A DNA stretch of 64,000 nt from Acidobacteriota bacterium (GTDB lineage: Bacteria; Acidobacteriota; Vicinamibacteria; Vicinamibacterales; UBA2999). Of the stretch, positions 35,287 through 42,874 are shown piece after piece. Numbering within the stretch: the first letter of the stretch is position 1; each line of letters opens with the position of its first letter. The stretch covers positions 1 through 64,000 of the forward strand of contig JAUSDY010000042.1 of NCBI GenBank assembly GCA_030650395.1, given 5' to 3'. The notes under the pieces were generated by a model. That model was not told the DNA's origin and did not search any database. It saw only the letters and a list, made by a program, of their open reading frames with translations. A program made the position numbers and the translations under genes.

Positions 35287-35952
35287 TCACTGATTGCGGA
35301 AGGCGCCCTCGAAAATAACCGGACCGCCGGCTGTGCGCAGGCCTGGCGCCGGGCGATTGAGCTCTCGCAAGGGCAACTCGCGATCCGGGACGAAGTCGGC
35401 GGCGTGCAGTTCGTCCAGCAGCTGCGCCTCGGTCAGAAAGCACTGCGGCGCGCCCGAGAACTGCGTGAAGACGAAGGTCTCACCGGCCACCGGTTTCGCT
35501 TCCGCCGGCAACGTGTGCCGCGAGAACGTGAAGACGAACAACGCCGCGCCCTTCACCGCGACGCGCGCGGCTTCGGCGATCGCCTGGCGGAACTCGGCGC
35601 CGGAGCGCGCGAGGTTCCAGATGCCGTGCGCGACGATTAGATCGATCGAGCGATCGCGCACCGGGAGCGCGTGCATGGCCGCAAGCGCGAGGTGCAGCCG
35701 TCCGTCCGCGTGCCGTGCCTGGGCCGCTTGCAGCATCGGCAGCGACAGGTCCGTTGCCATCACGTCGGCTCCCGACAACGCCAGCGGCACCGCGTTTCGA
35801 CCTGCCCCGCAGCCGATATCCAACACTCTCAACGCTGATGAGCTGCGAGGCTGGCGACCCGCGTAATCGATCAGCTGGAGATTCGGCGGCGAGGCGGCGA
35901 AACCGGCGACAACGCCGGGATCGACCCAAGAAGATGTCCTGCCCGGCCCCAT
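35287..35952 (-). CDS. SAM-dependent class I methyltransferase
   Basis: A 221-residue methyltransferase with motif I VLDIGCGAGRNAVPLA near residue 40, motif II GADVMATDLS and motif IV RSIDLIVAHGIWNLA. ATG 35952 is used because the next candidate (ATG 35988) is overlapped by the palindromic box at 35987-36000, and the domain is complete without it; the longer start is possible. It is upstream of the cupin gene. The substrate is unknown; thiopurine/tellurite-type methyltransferases look similar. Confidence 0.75.
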   Translation of the reverse strand: MGPGRTSSWVDPGVVAGFAASPPNLQLIDYAGRQPRSSSALRVLDIGCGAGRNAVPLALSGADVMATDLSLPMLQAAQARHADGRLHLALAAMHALPVRDRSIDLIVAHGIWNLARSGAEFRQAIAEAARVAVKGAALFVFTFSRHTLPAEAKPVAGETFVFTQFSGAPQCFLTEAQLLDELHAADFVPDRELPLRELNRPAPGLRTAGGPVIFEGAFRNQ

Positions 35953-35986
35953 CACTCCAGCATGCACGATCTGCCTCGCCGCGGAC

Positions 35987-36000
35987 ATGACCGTCGTCAT
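35987..36000. promoter_or_regulatory. ATGAC-CGTC-GTCAT box between methyltransferase and cytochrome c genes
   Basis: ATGACCGTCGTCAT has perfect outer half-sites of the recurring CRP/FNR-type palindrome. It lies immediately upstream of the methyltransferase coding region (minus) and 130 bp upstream of the cytochrome c gene (plus). Confidence 0.5.
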
Positions 36001-36018
36001 TCCCGGGCATTCGCTCGT

Positions 36019-36032
36019 GGGGAATAATCCCC
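36019..36032. promoter_or_regulatory. Activator-type palindrome GGGGAATAATCCCC
   Basis: The arms GGGGA and TCCCC flank ATAA. It lies 33 bp upstream of the sigma-54-type promoter of the cytochrome c-multicopper oxidase operon, which is closer than in the other examples. Confidence 0.45.
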
Positions 36033-36065
36033 GCTGGCTGCAAGGGTCCAGCCTTCCTGTCACCG

Positions 36066-36080
36066 TGGCCCTTGATTTGC
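36066..36080 (+). promoter_or_regulatory. Sigma-54-type promoter for cytochrome c/multicopper oxidase operon
   Basis: TGGCCCTTGATTTGC keeps the TGGC and TTGC blocks at correct spacing. The predicted transcription start is about 38 bp upstream of ATG 36130. Confidence 0.55.
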
Positions 36081-36129
36081 ACAGTCCGCATCGTCGTCTC
36101 CGGTTGACACATCAAAGGAGGGGCTCCAA

Positions 36130-36540
36130 ATGATCAGACATGTCCTCGTCGCCTCGGCAATCCTCGCGTTTTCCGCTGGCGCCGCGATCGCGCAGCCAAA
36201 GATCGAGAAAGGGCCAATCAAACCGGTCGCCGCCTCGGACGCACCGTTGATGTTCAGCACCTACTGCGCCGTCTGTCATGGCAAGGAAGGCAAAGGCAAC
36301 GGCCCGGCCGCGGCCGCGCTCGCGAAGGTCCCGGCAGATCTCACACGGATAAGCGCGCGGAATGGAGGCAAGTTTCCGGACGTCAGGGTCAGGCGCTATA
36401 TCGAAGGGCTTGACGAGGTTGCGGCACACGGCACGCGAGACATGCCGATGTGGGGGGGCCTGTTCAACGCGCTGAGCCGCGACACCGCCCAGCTGCGCGT
36501 GGCGGCGCTGGCCGACTACGTCAAGTCGCTGCAGCAGTAA
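36130..36540 (+). CDS. Small periplasmic cytochrome c
   Basis: A 136-residue class I cytochrome c with signal peptide (ending AIAQ near residue 22), heme motif CAVCH and Met ligand region RDMPMWGGLF. AAAGGAGG precedes the ATG. It lies 68 bp upstream of a multicopper oxidase and is probably its redox partner, passing electrons to or from the copper enzyme (inference). Confidence 0.9.
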   Translation: MIRHVLVASAILAFSAGAAIAQPKIEKGPIKPVAASDAPLMFSTYCAVCHGKEGKGNGPAAAALAKVPADLTRISARNGGKFPDVRVRRYIEGLDEVAAHGTRDMPMWGGLFNALSRDTAQLRVAALADYVKSLQQ

Positions 36541-36608
36541 AAGGTCAGGAGCGCGCGAGGAGGGAGCCTCTCGCCTCACCTCGCGCGCCCGTGCTAGGGT
36601 CAGACGGC

Positions 36609-37973
36609 ATGACGCGTCGCGAGCTCCTCGCGCTGACCTGTTGCTGGACCTCTTCAGCCGCGTTGGGGCGCGCCCAACACGGAAGCGGTCCGGCACGGCA
36701 GGCCACGCAACCGCCGGCAGAGTTTGCTGGAGCGGCCGACGTCACGCTTCGTATCGCACCGTTGACGCTGGAGCTGAAGCCCGGTCGCACGGTCAGAACC
36801 CTCGCGTACAACGGCCAGGTCCCCGGCCCGGTGCTTCGCGCGCGACAAGGGCGGCCCATCGCGGTCGACATCTGGAACGACACCAGCGATGAAGACATCG
36901 TCCACTGGCATGGGTTTCACATCCCATCAGACGTGGATGGGGCGTTCGAAGAGGGCACTCCGGGTGTTCCGCCGAACGGGGGCCGCCGGCGCTACCACTT
37001 CACCCCGGATCCAGCCGGGACCCGTTGGTATCACAGCCACACCACCGCCGGGCGAAACCTCAAGAAAAGCACCTACACCGGTCAGTTCGGCTTGTTCGTC
37101 GTCGAGACGGGTGACGAACCGGGCGACTACGATCTGGAGGTGCCGATCATGCTTCACGAATGGGAGCCGCGTTTCACGACCCAGGGCCCGTCGGACATCG
37201 CATTCCGGTACTTCTCGATCAACGGCAAGATGCTCGGGGGTGGTGAACCGGTCCGCGTACGGGAAGGCCAGCGGGTGCTGTTCCGCATCGTCAATGCCAG
37301 TGCGACGCTGCACCACAAGCTGGCGTTGCCGGGACATCTGTTCTTCGTCACGGCCCTCGACGGCAACGCCGTTCCAAATCCATCCAAGGTCCCGGTGCTG
37401 GACCTCGGCCCGGGCGAGCGCGTCGACGCGATCGTCGCGATGGATCGGCCCGGCGTGTGGATCTTCGGGGAAGTGAGAGCGGAGCAACGCGCCGCCGGCT
37501 TGGGCATCGTCGTCGAGTACGCTGGCAGGAACGGGGCGCCTGTGTGGGCGCCAACCCGGCTTGACCCCTGGAACTATCTGACATTCGGACGCCACGATGT
37601 CGTCCCGGAGCCTGACGGCCGGCTGTCACTGGCGTTCAGAGCCACTGGCGACGGGCATCACTGGACGATCAACGGCAAGTCGTATCCACGCACCGATCCG
37701 ATCGTCGTCCGGACGAACAAACGCTACCGTTGGCTCCTGGACAACCAAAGCGCGGACGCGCACCCGGTGCATTTGCACCGCCATCGATTTGAGCTCGTCC
37801 GATTCGCCGGTCAGCCAGTCTCCGGAATCTGGAAGGACGTGGTGGTCGTGCCGGCCTGGAGCCAAGTGGAGATTGACGTCCCGACGACCCAGCCCGGACT
37901 CTCGCTGTTTCACTGCCATCAGCAGTTCCACATGGACATGGGGTTCATGGCGATGATGCGGTACGCGGAGTAA
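36609..37973 (+). CDS. Laccase-like three-domain multicopper oxidase
   Basis: A 454-residue exported multicopper oxidase with a Tat-like start (MTRRELLAL). All four copper motifs are present: HWHGFH, WYHSHT, HPVHLHRH, and HCHQQFHMDMGF near the C-terminus. Phe occupies the axial type-1 copper position, suggesting a high potential. It reduces O2 to water while oxidising a substrate such as a metal ion or phenol. It is not a two-domain nitrite reductase (NirK). It shares an operon with the cytochrome c upstream. Confidence 0.9.
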   Translation: MTRRELLALTCCWTSSAALGRAQHGSGPARQATQPPAEFAGAADVTLRIAPLTLELKPGRTVRTLAYNGQVPGPVLRARQGRPIAVDIWNDTSDEDIVHWHGFHIPSDVDGAFEEGTPGVPPNGGRRRYHFTPDPAGTRWYHSHTTAGRNLKKSTYTGQFGLFVVETGDEPGDYDLEVPIMLHEWEPRFTTQGPSDIAFRYFSINGKMLGGGEPVRVREGQRVLFRIVNASATLHHKLALPGHLFFVTALDGNAVPNPSKVPVLDLGPGERVDAIVAMDRPGVWIFGEVRAEQRAAGLGIVVEYAGRNGAPVWAPTRLDPWNYLTFGRHDVVPEPDGRLSLAFRATGDGHHWTINGKSYPRTDPIVVRTNKRYRWLLDNQSADAHPVHLHRHRFELVRFAGQPVSGIWKDVVVVPAWSQVEIDVPTTQPGLSLFHCHQQFHMDMGFMAMMRYAE

Positions 37974-38045
37974 AGGCACCCGCGCTCGCATCTGCGTGTC
38001 AGCGGCGCTGCGACCGCCATGGGTCGCGAACTAGTTCGCGTAGCA

Positions 38046-38059
38046 GGGGAATTTCTCCC
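38046..38059. promoter_or_regulatory. Activator-type palindrome GGGGAATTTCTCCC
   Basis: Another GGGGAA/TTTCCCC-type element. It lies about 55 bp upstream of a weak sigma-54-type promoter at 38113-38127. Confidence 0.45.
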
Positions 38060-38112
38060 GCCTCGACCCGGCGCACGTTCGTGGAATCGGCCTGATTCCC
38101 GGGCGCCGCCGG

Positions 38113-38127
38113 CGGCACCGTTCTCGC
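38113..38127 (+). promoter_or_regulatory. Weak sigma-54-type promoter
   Basis: CGGCACCGTTCTCGC has a good -24 block and an imperfect -12 block (TCGC for TTGC). The predicted transcript would begin near 38139, inside the hairpin that covers the ribosome binding site of the next gene. Confidence 0.35.
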
Positions 38128-38133
38128 TCTGAA

Positions 38134-38151
38134 GACCTCCGACCGGAGGTC
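38134..38151 (+). promoter_or_regulatory. Hairpin masking a Shine-Dalgarno sequence
   Basis: GACCTCC-GACC-GGAGGTC is a perfect 7-bp stem with a 4-nt loop. The right arm contains GGAGG, the ribosome binding site of TTG 38156, so folding would hide it. It could be a translational control element. Confidence 0.45.
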
Positions 38152-38155
38152 ATCT

Positions 38156-38647
38156 TTGCATTTCAGAAACTTCGCTTTCATCGCGCTCGCAGGGTCGCTG
38201 TTCCTCGCGTCGCCGGCCGCCGCCGCTAATGGCGCGTGCTGTGGTGAAAAGATGGACAAGGCCTGCTGCGACATGCCGTGCTGCAAGGACCATGTCATGG
38301 CGCCGAAGACCAACGCCGAGGCCATTGCCCCAGCGGCGGCGCCGGCGCGCCAAGCCGTTTACGTGTGGTTCCAGCGTCCGGTCAAGGTCGGCAGTCACAT
38401 CCTGCACGGCCGTTATGTCATCGAGCACGACAACGACCGGATGGCACACGGCGAACCTTGTACGCACATCTACGCGTACGACGATCAGAAGTTGCCCGTG
38501 GTGGAGTTCAACTGTATCCACCTCGAGCGGAACAACGCCAAACAGCACCAGGCGGTGTTGGCGTCGATGAGCGACGGGATGCAGCAGTTCCTCGAGTTCC
38601 AGTTCGCGGGCGAAACCGCGGCGCACGGACTGCCGAAGGTCCGCTGA
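38156..38647 (+). CDS. Cys-rich secreted protein of unknown function (first of a related pair)
   Basis: A 163-residue exported protein starting at TTG 38156 (GGAGG 6 nt upstream, signal peptide ending PAAAA). The mature N-terminus has CCGEKMDKACCDMPCC, a likely metal-binding (copper or zinc) stretch. The conserved core RMAHGEPCTHIYAYD, VVEFNCIHLER and LEFQFAGETAAHGLPKV is shared with the next gene (RMARGEPCTGVYRF, IVSFHCKP, TEFQFAADEEAHRVP). I do not recognise a named family. The neighbours are copper enzymes, so a role in periplasmic copper handling is a guess. Confidence 0.7.
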   Translation: MHFRNFAFIALAGSLFLASPAAAANGACCGEKMDKACCDMPCCKDHVMAPKTNAEAIAPAAAPARQAVYVWFQRPVKVGSHILHGRYVIEHDNDRMAHGEPCTHIYAYDDQKLPVVEFNCIHLERNNAKQHQAVLASMSDGMQQFLEFQFAGETAAHGLPKVR

Positions 38648-38691
38648 TGTAACCCTCAAGCGTAAACGCGTTGAGCACAAGGAGGTCCAAG

Positions 38692-39099
38692 ATGCAGTCA
38701 CGAATTCTCGTCGCAACGCTCGCCCTGCTTGCCAGCCTGGTCGTCGGCGTCGCGGCCACGAAAAGCGCTCCGGATCCGGTTCGGAAATGGGCCATCGTCA
38801 ACCTGATGGAGCCGACATCGATCGCCGGGATGTTCGTCTCAGGGTCGGTGATGTTCGTGCACGACGATGCAAGAATGGCAAGGGGAGAGCCGTGCACGGG
38901 CGTGTACCGATTCAACCCGGGACAGGGTCCCGCGGAAGAGATCGTCTCGTTCCATTGCAAACCACGCTGGGGCCGGGCGCCGCAGAAGTTCACGGCGTCG
39001 ACCGCGCGTGACCCCATGGGCCCACGCGTCCTCACCGAGTTCCAGTTCGCCGCCGACGAGGAGGCGCACCGGGTTCCGGACCGGTTGAATAAGTACTGA
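38692..39099 (+). CDS. Secreted protein of unknown function (second of the pair)
   Basis: A 135-residue exported protein. ATG 38692 has AAGGAGG 6 nt upstream and a clean signal peptide. The core motif ARGEPCTGVYRF and the end TEFQFAADEEAHRVPDRLN match the preceding protein, but the Cys-rich N-terminal stretch is absent. The two conserved cysteines (EPC and FHC) may form a disulfide or a metal site. It is in an operon with the gene 44 bp upstream. Confidence 0.7.
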   Translation: MQSRILVATLALLASLVVGVAATKSAPDPVRKWAIVNLMEPTSIAGMFVSGSVMFVHDDARMARGEPCTGVYRFNPGQGPAEEIVSFHCKPRWGRAPQKFTASTARDPMGPRVLTEFQFAADEEAHRVPDRLNKY

Positions 39100-39126
39100 G
39101 AGGACGAGCGCTCGTAATATCAGTAC

Positions 39127-39965
39127 ATGCGCCGTGCCGTCGTCTTCGTCGCAATCGTCTCGACCTTGTGGCTGCCCCAGGCGGCCGCCGCCCAGACCAC
39201 CGCCACACTGACCGGGCGCGTGGTGGATGACAGTGGTGGCGTGCTGCCTGGCGCAACGATTACGGCAAGACACACCCAAACGGGCCTGCAGCGGAGCACG
39301 GTCTCCGACGCGCAGGGACGCTACACGCTGGCGTCGCTGACGCCGGGATCGTACCAGGTTCACGTGGAATTGTCCGGCTTCCGGCCGCTCCAGCGGACCT
39401 GACGTTGAGCGTCGGCGGCGTCGCCGAAGCCGTCACGGTGCGGGCCGATGCGTCGGCGGTCAACGCCCGGTCCGGTGAGCTCAGTTACCTGGTGGCGGAG
39501 CAGGCGATCGAGGATCTGCCACTGAACGGTCTGTCGGTGCGGCCGATCCAGTGGGACATCGAAACGCCTCAGGTGCGGGTCTGGAACCTCAACCTGCAGC
39601 GCGAAATGCTCGGCACCGCACTGACGATCGGTTACGCTGGCTCGCGTGGCCGGCATCTGCTACGCAGCAACGACGTCAACACGGCGATGCCGATCACCGG
39701 CACCGACGGCCTGCCGTTTTTTCCAGCCGGCGCGCCGCGCATCAACACCGCGTGGACGACGATTGAGCTCAAGAGCTCGGACGGCGACTCGTGGTATCGA
39801 GCGCTGATTCTCGAAGCGCGCCGCCGCTGGTCCAACGGCGTCATGTTCCAGTCTGCCTACACGTGGTCGAAGTCGGAGGACACGACGCAGGCCTCGACGT
39901 TTTTCTCGGATGCCACCAACGGCACGACATCGGCCTTTCCCGAGTTCATTCCCGCGACAGGTTCA
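39127..39965 (+). pseudogene. TonB-dependent receptor, internally deleted and frameshifted
   Basis: A signal peptide and carboxypeptidase-regulatory domain (TLTGRVVDDSGGVLPGATI) are followed by a frameshift at about 39396, after PLQR. The new frame reads SVGGVAEAVTVRADA and EDLPLNG, then jumps directly into late barrel sequence (SVRPIQWDIETPQVRVWNL, LTIGYAGSRGRHLLRSNDV, YTWSKSEDTTQASTFFSDAT). The plug and most of the barrel are missing, and the C-terminus is lost after FPEFIP. This receptor type is characteristic of Acidobacteriota. Confidence 0.8.
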
Positions 39966-40010
39966 GCTCGGGATCCGGGTGCGGTTCTAGAGAAGCGTTG
40001 CCGCTGTCGG

Positions 40011-40493
40011 CTACCGATGCTTCGCGAAGACGGTCTTCTTGCCGTCCTTCGTGAACGCGATCACGTCGAACGGCTCTTTCCGGCCGCCCTGTTCCATGCC
40101 GGGCGAACCCATCGGCATGCCGGGCGCGGCGATGCCGGCAATCGTGGGCTTTTCTTTCAGCAGCCGCTGGATGTCGGCCGCGGGCACGTGCCCCTCAATC
40201 ACATAGCCGCCGATTGTCGCGGTGTGGCATGACGCGAGCTCGTCGGTCACACCTGCGCCGGCGCCGATCGCGCGCAATTGTGCATCGTTGACGTGCTTGG
40301 CTTCCACCTGGAAGCCGTGCGCCTGGAGGTGCTCCACCCAGGCGCTGCAGCATCCTCAAGTTGGGGACTTGTAGACCACGACGCCGGTGCGTGCGGACAC
40401 CGGCTTGGACTGAGCGAAGACCCCCAGGCCGAAGCTCGCGGTGGCCGCGATGGCGATGGCCGAGACGGCGAGCGTGATCGTTCGAATTCCCAT
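40011..40493 (-). CDS. DUF411-family protein with in-frame UGA at the active-site Cys (candidate selenoprotein)
   Basis: From ATG 40493 the frame encodes a signal peptide (28 residues, ending GVFAQ), then GVVVYKSPT, then TGA (40356-40358, codon 46), then GCCSAWVEHLQAHGF, ELASCHTATIGGYVIEGHVP and PGMPMGSPGMEQG to the stop. DUF411 proteins normally read KSPTCGCC here, so the UGA replaces exactly the first conserved Cys. A perfect 8-bp hairpin follows 10 nt after the UGA. Read through, the product is 160 residues with all other family motifs intact. DUF411 proteins are periplasmic and thought to bind copper or other metals. The alternative is a point nonsense mutation. Confidence 0.7.
40319..40358 (-). 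promoter_or_regulatory. Possible bacterial SECIS hairpin
   Basis: On the minus strand, UGA is followed by 10 nt, then GCGCCUGG, an 11-nt loop GUGGAGCACCU and CCAGGCGC. The 8-bp stem is perfect. The loop starts 18 nt after the UGA and begins with G, which fits the bacterial SECIS pattern read by SelB. The codons involved (for AWVEHLQA) are GC-rich, so chance pairing is possible. Confidence 0.5.
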
Positions 40494-40539
40494 ACGAAAT
40501 GCTACTCCAATCCGGGGAAGGTGTACTCGATCGCCGTGT

Positions 40540-40554
40540 GCAAAGGGTGTGCCC
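40540..40554 (-). promoter_or_regulatory. Sigma-54-type promoter for the DUF411 gene
   Basis: The minus strand reads GGGCACACCCTTTGC, with a near-consensus -24 block and TTGC at the right spacing. The predicted 5' leader is about 35 nt. Confidence 0.5.
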
Positions 40555-40621
40555 CGGGGTCAGGTCAAGAAAATCACTGTTCGGGATGATTGGGGACAGG
40601 TCCCGACGCAAATGGCACTGC

Positions 40622-40652
40622 GGGAAAAACTCGCACGTTGCGAAATATTCCC
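40622..40652. promoter_or_regulatory. Two activator-type half-palindromes shared by divergent genes
   Basis: GGGAAAAACTCGC (40622-40634) and GCGAAATATTCCC (40640-40652) resemble the recurrent activator sites. They lie between the divergent sigma-54-type promoters of the DUF411 gene and the universal stress protein gene. Confidence 0.4.
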
Positions 40653-40693
40653 AACCCTCGACTTCCTCCATTAGCAAATTCGCGCGATCCGGC

Positions 40694-40708
40694 TGGCGGC
40701 GTTTTTGC
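40694..40708 (+). promoter_or_regulatory. Sigma-54-type promoter for universal stress protein
   Basis: TGGCGGCGTTTTTGC has both consensus blocks at correct spacing. The predicted start is about 9 nt before ATG 40729. Confidence 0.5.
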
Positions 40709-40728
40709 TCTTCCCCGGATGGAAACTC

Positions 40729-41634
40729 ATGACCGCCCGCCCGTTACTGCTCTGTCCGATAGATTTTTCCAGCGCATCGCGCGCCGCGCTGCGGCACGCC
40801 CTGGCGATCGCCGATCACTTCAGCATGCGACTGCTGCTCTTGACGGTCGATGATCCGATCCTCGAAGCCGCGGGCGATGCGAAACTGGGCGCCGGATGGA
40901 ACCGCCGTGTCAGCGAGCGCGAGCTACGGCTCCTCCTCGCGGAAACGCTGGGGCCGCATCCATCCCCTCGCGATGTGGAGGTCGAGGTCGTCACAGGGAA
41001 GCCGGCGGTGGAGATCCTGCGCATCGCGCGAGAGCCCAGGTGCCTGGCGATCGTGATGAGCACGCACGGCCGATCGGGCCCGAGGAAGTTGTTCTTTGGG
41101 TCGACGGCGGAACGCGTGCTGCGTGAGACCACGGTGCCGGTGCTGTTGACCCCGGCCGACGACGGGGGAGCGATTTCGATCGATGCGCTGACGCGCTCAG
41201 GGGCGCCCGTGCTGGTGCCGGTCGATCTGAGCGGCGCGAGCGCACGCCAGCTGGAGTACGCGCGGACGATCGCGGCCGTGCTGAAGCTGCCGCTGCTGCT
41301 CGCGCACATCGTCGAGCCGCTCCACCCGCCGGCGGAGCTCGACCTGCCCGAACTGACTGCAGAACGACTGCTTCGTGCCCGGGTTGCCATCGCCGCGCTC
41401 ACCAACGCGACGCCGCTGTCGACGCCGCGAGACTCGGTGATCGAGGTCGGCGATGCGGCCGGCGCGATTGCACGCCTTGCGCGCGATCGCCACGCCGGTT
41501 TGATGGTGATCGGCCTCCACGGGTCGCAGTCGTTTGGCCCCCGCATGGGATCGGTGACCTACCGGGTGCTGTGCCAGGCGCCAGTGCTGACGCTGGCCCT
41601 GCCGCCGGAGTGGAACCCGTCTGGCTTCAACTGA
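40729..41634 (+). CDS. Tandem-domain universal stress protein
   Basis: A 301-residue protein with two Usp domains (about 1-150 and 160-300). The first has the ATP-binding type motif STHGRSGPRKLFFGSTAERVL. The second has LHGSQSFGPRMGSVTYRVL. It starts LLLCPIDFS. Such proteins act in hypoxic and stationary survival. ATG 40729 is chosen; a TTG at 40705 lies inside the promoter. Its stop overlaps the convergent gene by 8 bp. Confidence 0.88.
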   Translation: MTARPLLLCPIDFSSASRAALRHALAIADHFSMRLLLLTVDDPILEAAGDAKLGAGWNRRVSERELRLLLAETLGPHPSPRDVEVEVVTGKPAVEILRIAREPRCLAIVMSTHGRSGPRKLFFGSTAERVLRETTVPVLLTPADDGGAISIDALTRSGAPVLVPVDLSGASARQLEYARTIAAVLKLPLLLAHIVEPLHPPAELDLPELTAERLLRARVAIAALTNATPLSTPRDSVIEVGDAAGAIARLARDRHAGLMVIGLHGSQSFGPRMGSVTYRVLCQAPVLTLALPPEWNPSGFN

Positions 41635-42160
41635 CCGGGCGCGTGAACACAGTGCCGACGGCTGCAATCAGTCCGAACGATAACATCCACGCGATCACGC
41701 AGACGGCGACCGCCCGCCACGTGGTCGTGTAATCGAGCGCCTGCCGGACGGCAATGACCGTTGCGGCGATCATCCACAGCGAGACCAGGCCGAAGACGAA
41801 TGGGGCCACCGCCGGCATCGCCGCGAGGGCATAGAGCGTTCCGGGCGCGGCCGCAAAGCCGATTGAGCGCAACAACTCGCTCGGGTTGCTGCGGGTCTGC
41901 GGCTCCGGCAGCAGCCGCGTGCCGATGGCGGTAATCAGCATCGCCCACACGACCCACCACCCAAGCATCATCGCCATCGCGATGGCAAAGCCGGGAGAGC
42001 CGGCGATGCTGAGGCTTTTAGCCGCGAATGCGCCAGCAGCGCACGCCAGCGCGATGACGAGAATCGCGGAGGCGCCGGCGCGCCGGTCTGACTCGATGTC
42101 CTCGTAGGCGCCGGCATCGAGCATCAGCGCGCCGATGAAACGACGCACGAAGAGGGTCAT
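41627..42160 (-). CDS. YIP1-family membrane protein
   Basis: A 177-residue protein with five hydrophobic segments. The pattern (RRFIGALMLDAGAYEDIESD, SIGFAAAPGTLYALA, VRQALDYTTTWRAVAV) is typical of bacterial YIP1-like proteins of unknown role. It lies 12 bp downstream of the DUF2383 gene, likely one operon. Confidence 0.65.
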   Translation of the reverse strand: MTLFVRRFIGALMLDAGAYEDIESDRRAGASAILVIALACAAGAFAAKSLSIAGSPGFAIAMAMMLGWWVVWAMLITAIGTRLLPEPQTRSNPSELLRSIGFAAAPGTLYALAAMPAVAPFVFGLVSLWMIAATVIAVRQALDYTTTWRAVAVCVIAWMLSFGLIAAVGTVFTRPVS

Positions 42161-42172
42161 GATGCGCCGATG

Positions 42173-42625
42173 CTACATCACCTGCTGCGAGGGCCGACCG
42201 AGATCGGCGAAGCGGAGGTGAGACTCGCGCACGACCGCATATTCGTGCTCGACGAGGTCTCGAACCGTCGCCGGCAGCGCGCCCTCGACGGCGCTCTTGA
42301 ACGCCAGAACGGTGACGCTGTCGCCGCGCCGGGCCTCCGCAACCACCGCGCCGTCGTCGTGGCCGCTCCAGGCGCTCCTGACGTCCATCCACCGCCGGTG
42401 TATTGAGGCCGCCGCCGTGCCGTCGGCGGTCGCCGCCCCGCCGAGCCGCTGCGCATACGGCAATAGATTCGTCGCGAACTGGGCGCGCCGGTAAGCGGTG
42501 TCCGTGAAGAACGATTTCAACTCCGGATTCGACACGAGCTCCGCGGCATGAAGGAGACCCCGTTCTCCGTCCTTGCAGGTTTCGATCAACGTATTCAGTA
42601 CCGCGCGTGGGCTCAACTCTGTCAT
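42173..42625 (-). CDS. DUF2383 (PA2169-family) four-helix-bundle protein
   Basis: A 150-residue protein with ferritin-like helices. Diagnostic parts are LNTLIETCKDGERGLLHAAE, FFTDTAYRRAQFATNLL and RDLVEHEYAVVRESHLRF. The function is unknown; it is common in stress-induced gene sets. ATG 42625 has AGGAGG 5 nt upstream. It is the first gene of a two-gene operon with the YIP1-like gene, behind a sigma-54-like element at 42683. Confidence 0.75.
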   Translation of the reverse strand: MTELSPRAVLNTLIETCKDGERGLLHAAELVSNPELKSFFTDTAYRRAQFATNLLPYAQRLGGAATADGTAAASIHRRWMDVRSAWSGHDDGAVVAEARRGDSVTVLAFKSAVEGALPATVRDLVEHEYAVVRESHLRFADLGRPSQQVM

Positions 42626-42682
42626 CACGTCCTCCTGGCGTCACTCGCGGACCGCCCGCGCCGCGACGTCACCACCCTCACT

Positions 42683-42697
42683 GCATGTTGCGGGCCA
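42683..42697 (-). promoter_or_regulatory. Sigma-54-like promoter for DUF2383 gene
   Basis: The minus strand reads TGGCCCGCAACATGC. The -24 block is good; the -12 block is ATGC instead of TTGC. The leader would be about 46 nt. Confidence 0.4.
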
Positions 42698-42748
42698 TCA
42701 GGCGGCGCCTGATGTGGGCGCGAAGTGCAGACGGCGGCGCGGCCCGCC

Positions 42749-42782
42749 GGGGATTTCCCCGGGTTTCGCGGGGAAACTCCCC
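42749..42782. promoter_or_regulatory. Pair of activator-type palindromes between divergent operons
   Basis: GGGGATTTCCCC (42749-42760, perfect arms) and GGGGAAACTCCCC (42770-42782) form the clearest pair of this type. They are 21 bp apart, on the same face of the helix. They lie 65-100 bp upstream of the strong sigma-54 promoter at 42846 and 50-100 bp from the one at 42697. Confidence 0.6.
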
Positions 42783-42845
42783 GCCGCGTCGCTGCTCACC
42801 GCGATGAAACCCGGTAAAGGTGGTGAGAAACTCGCAGCGCGCAGG

Positions 42846-42860
42846 TGGCACGGCTGTTGC
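42846..42860 (+). promoter_or_regulatory. Consensus sigma-54 promoter
   Basis: TGGCACGGCTGTTGC is a full match to TGGCACG-N4-TTGC. The following CCTT is shared with the promoter at 54385. The predicted start is about 3 nt before ATG 42875. Confidence 0.75.
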
Positions 42861-42874
42861 CCTTACAGGATTAG

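Noticed and set aside
36609-37973. Possible copper nitrite reductase NirK
   Set aside because: The protein has all four motifs of a three-domain laccase-type multicopper oxidase, including HCHxxxH, which NirK lacks.
39396-39404. TGA in the TonB receptor frame as another selenocysteine codon
   Set aside because: Continuing in the same frame gives another stop at once, whereas a one-base shift restores the family sequence; it is a frameshift.
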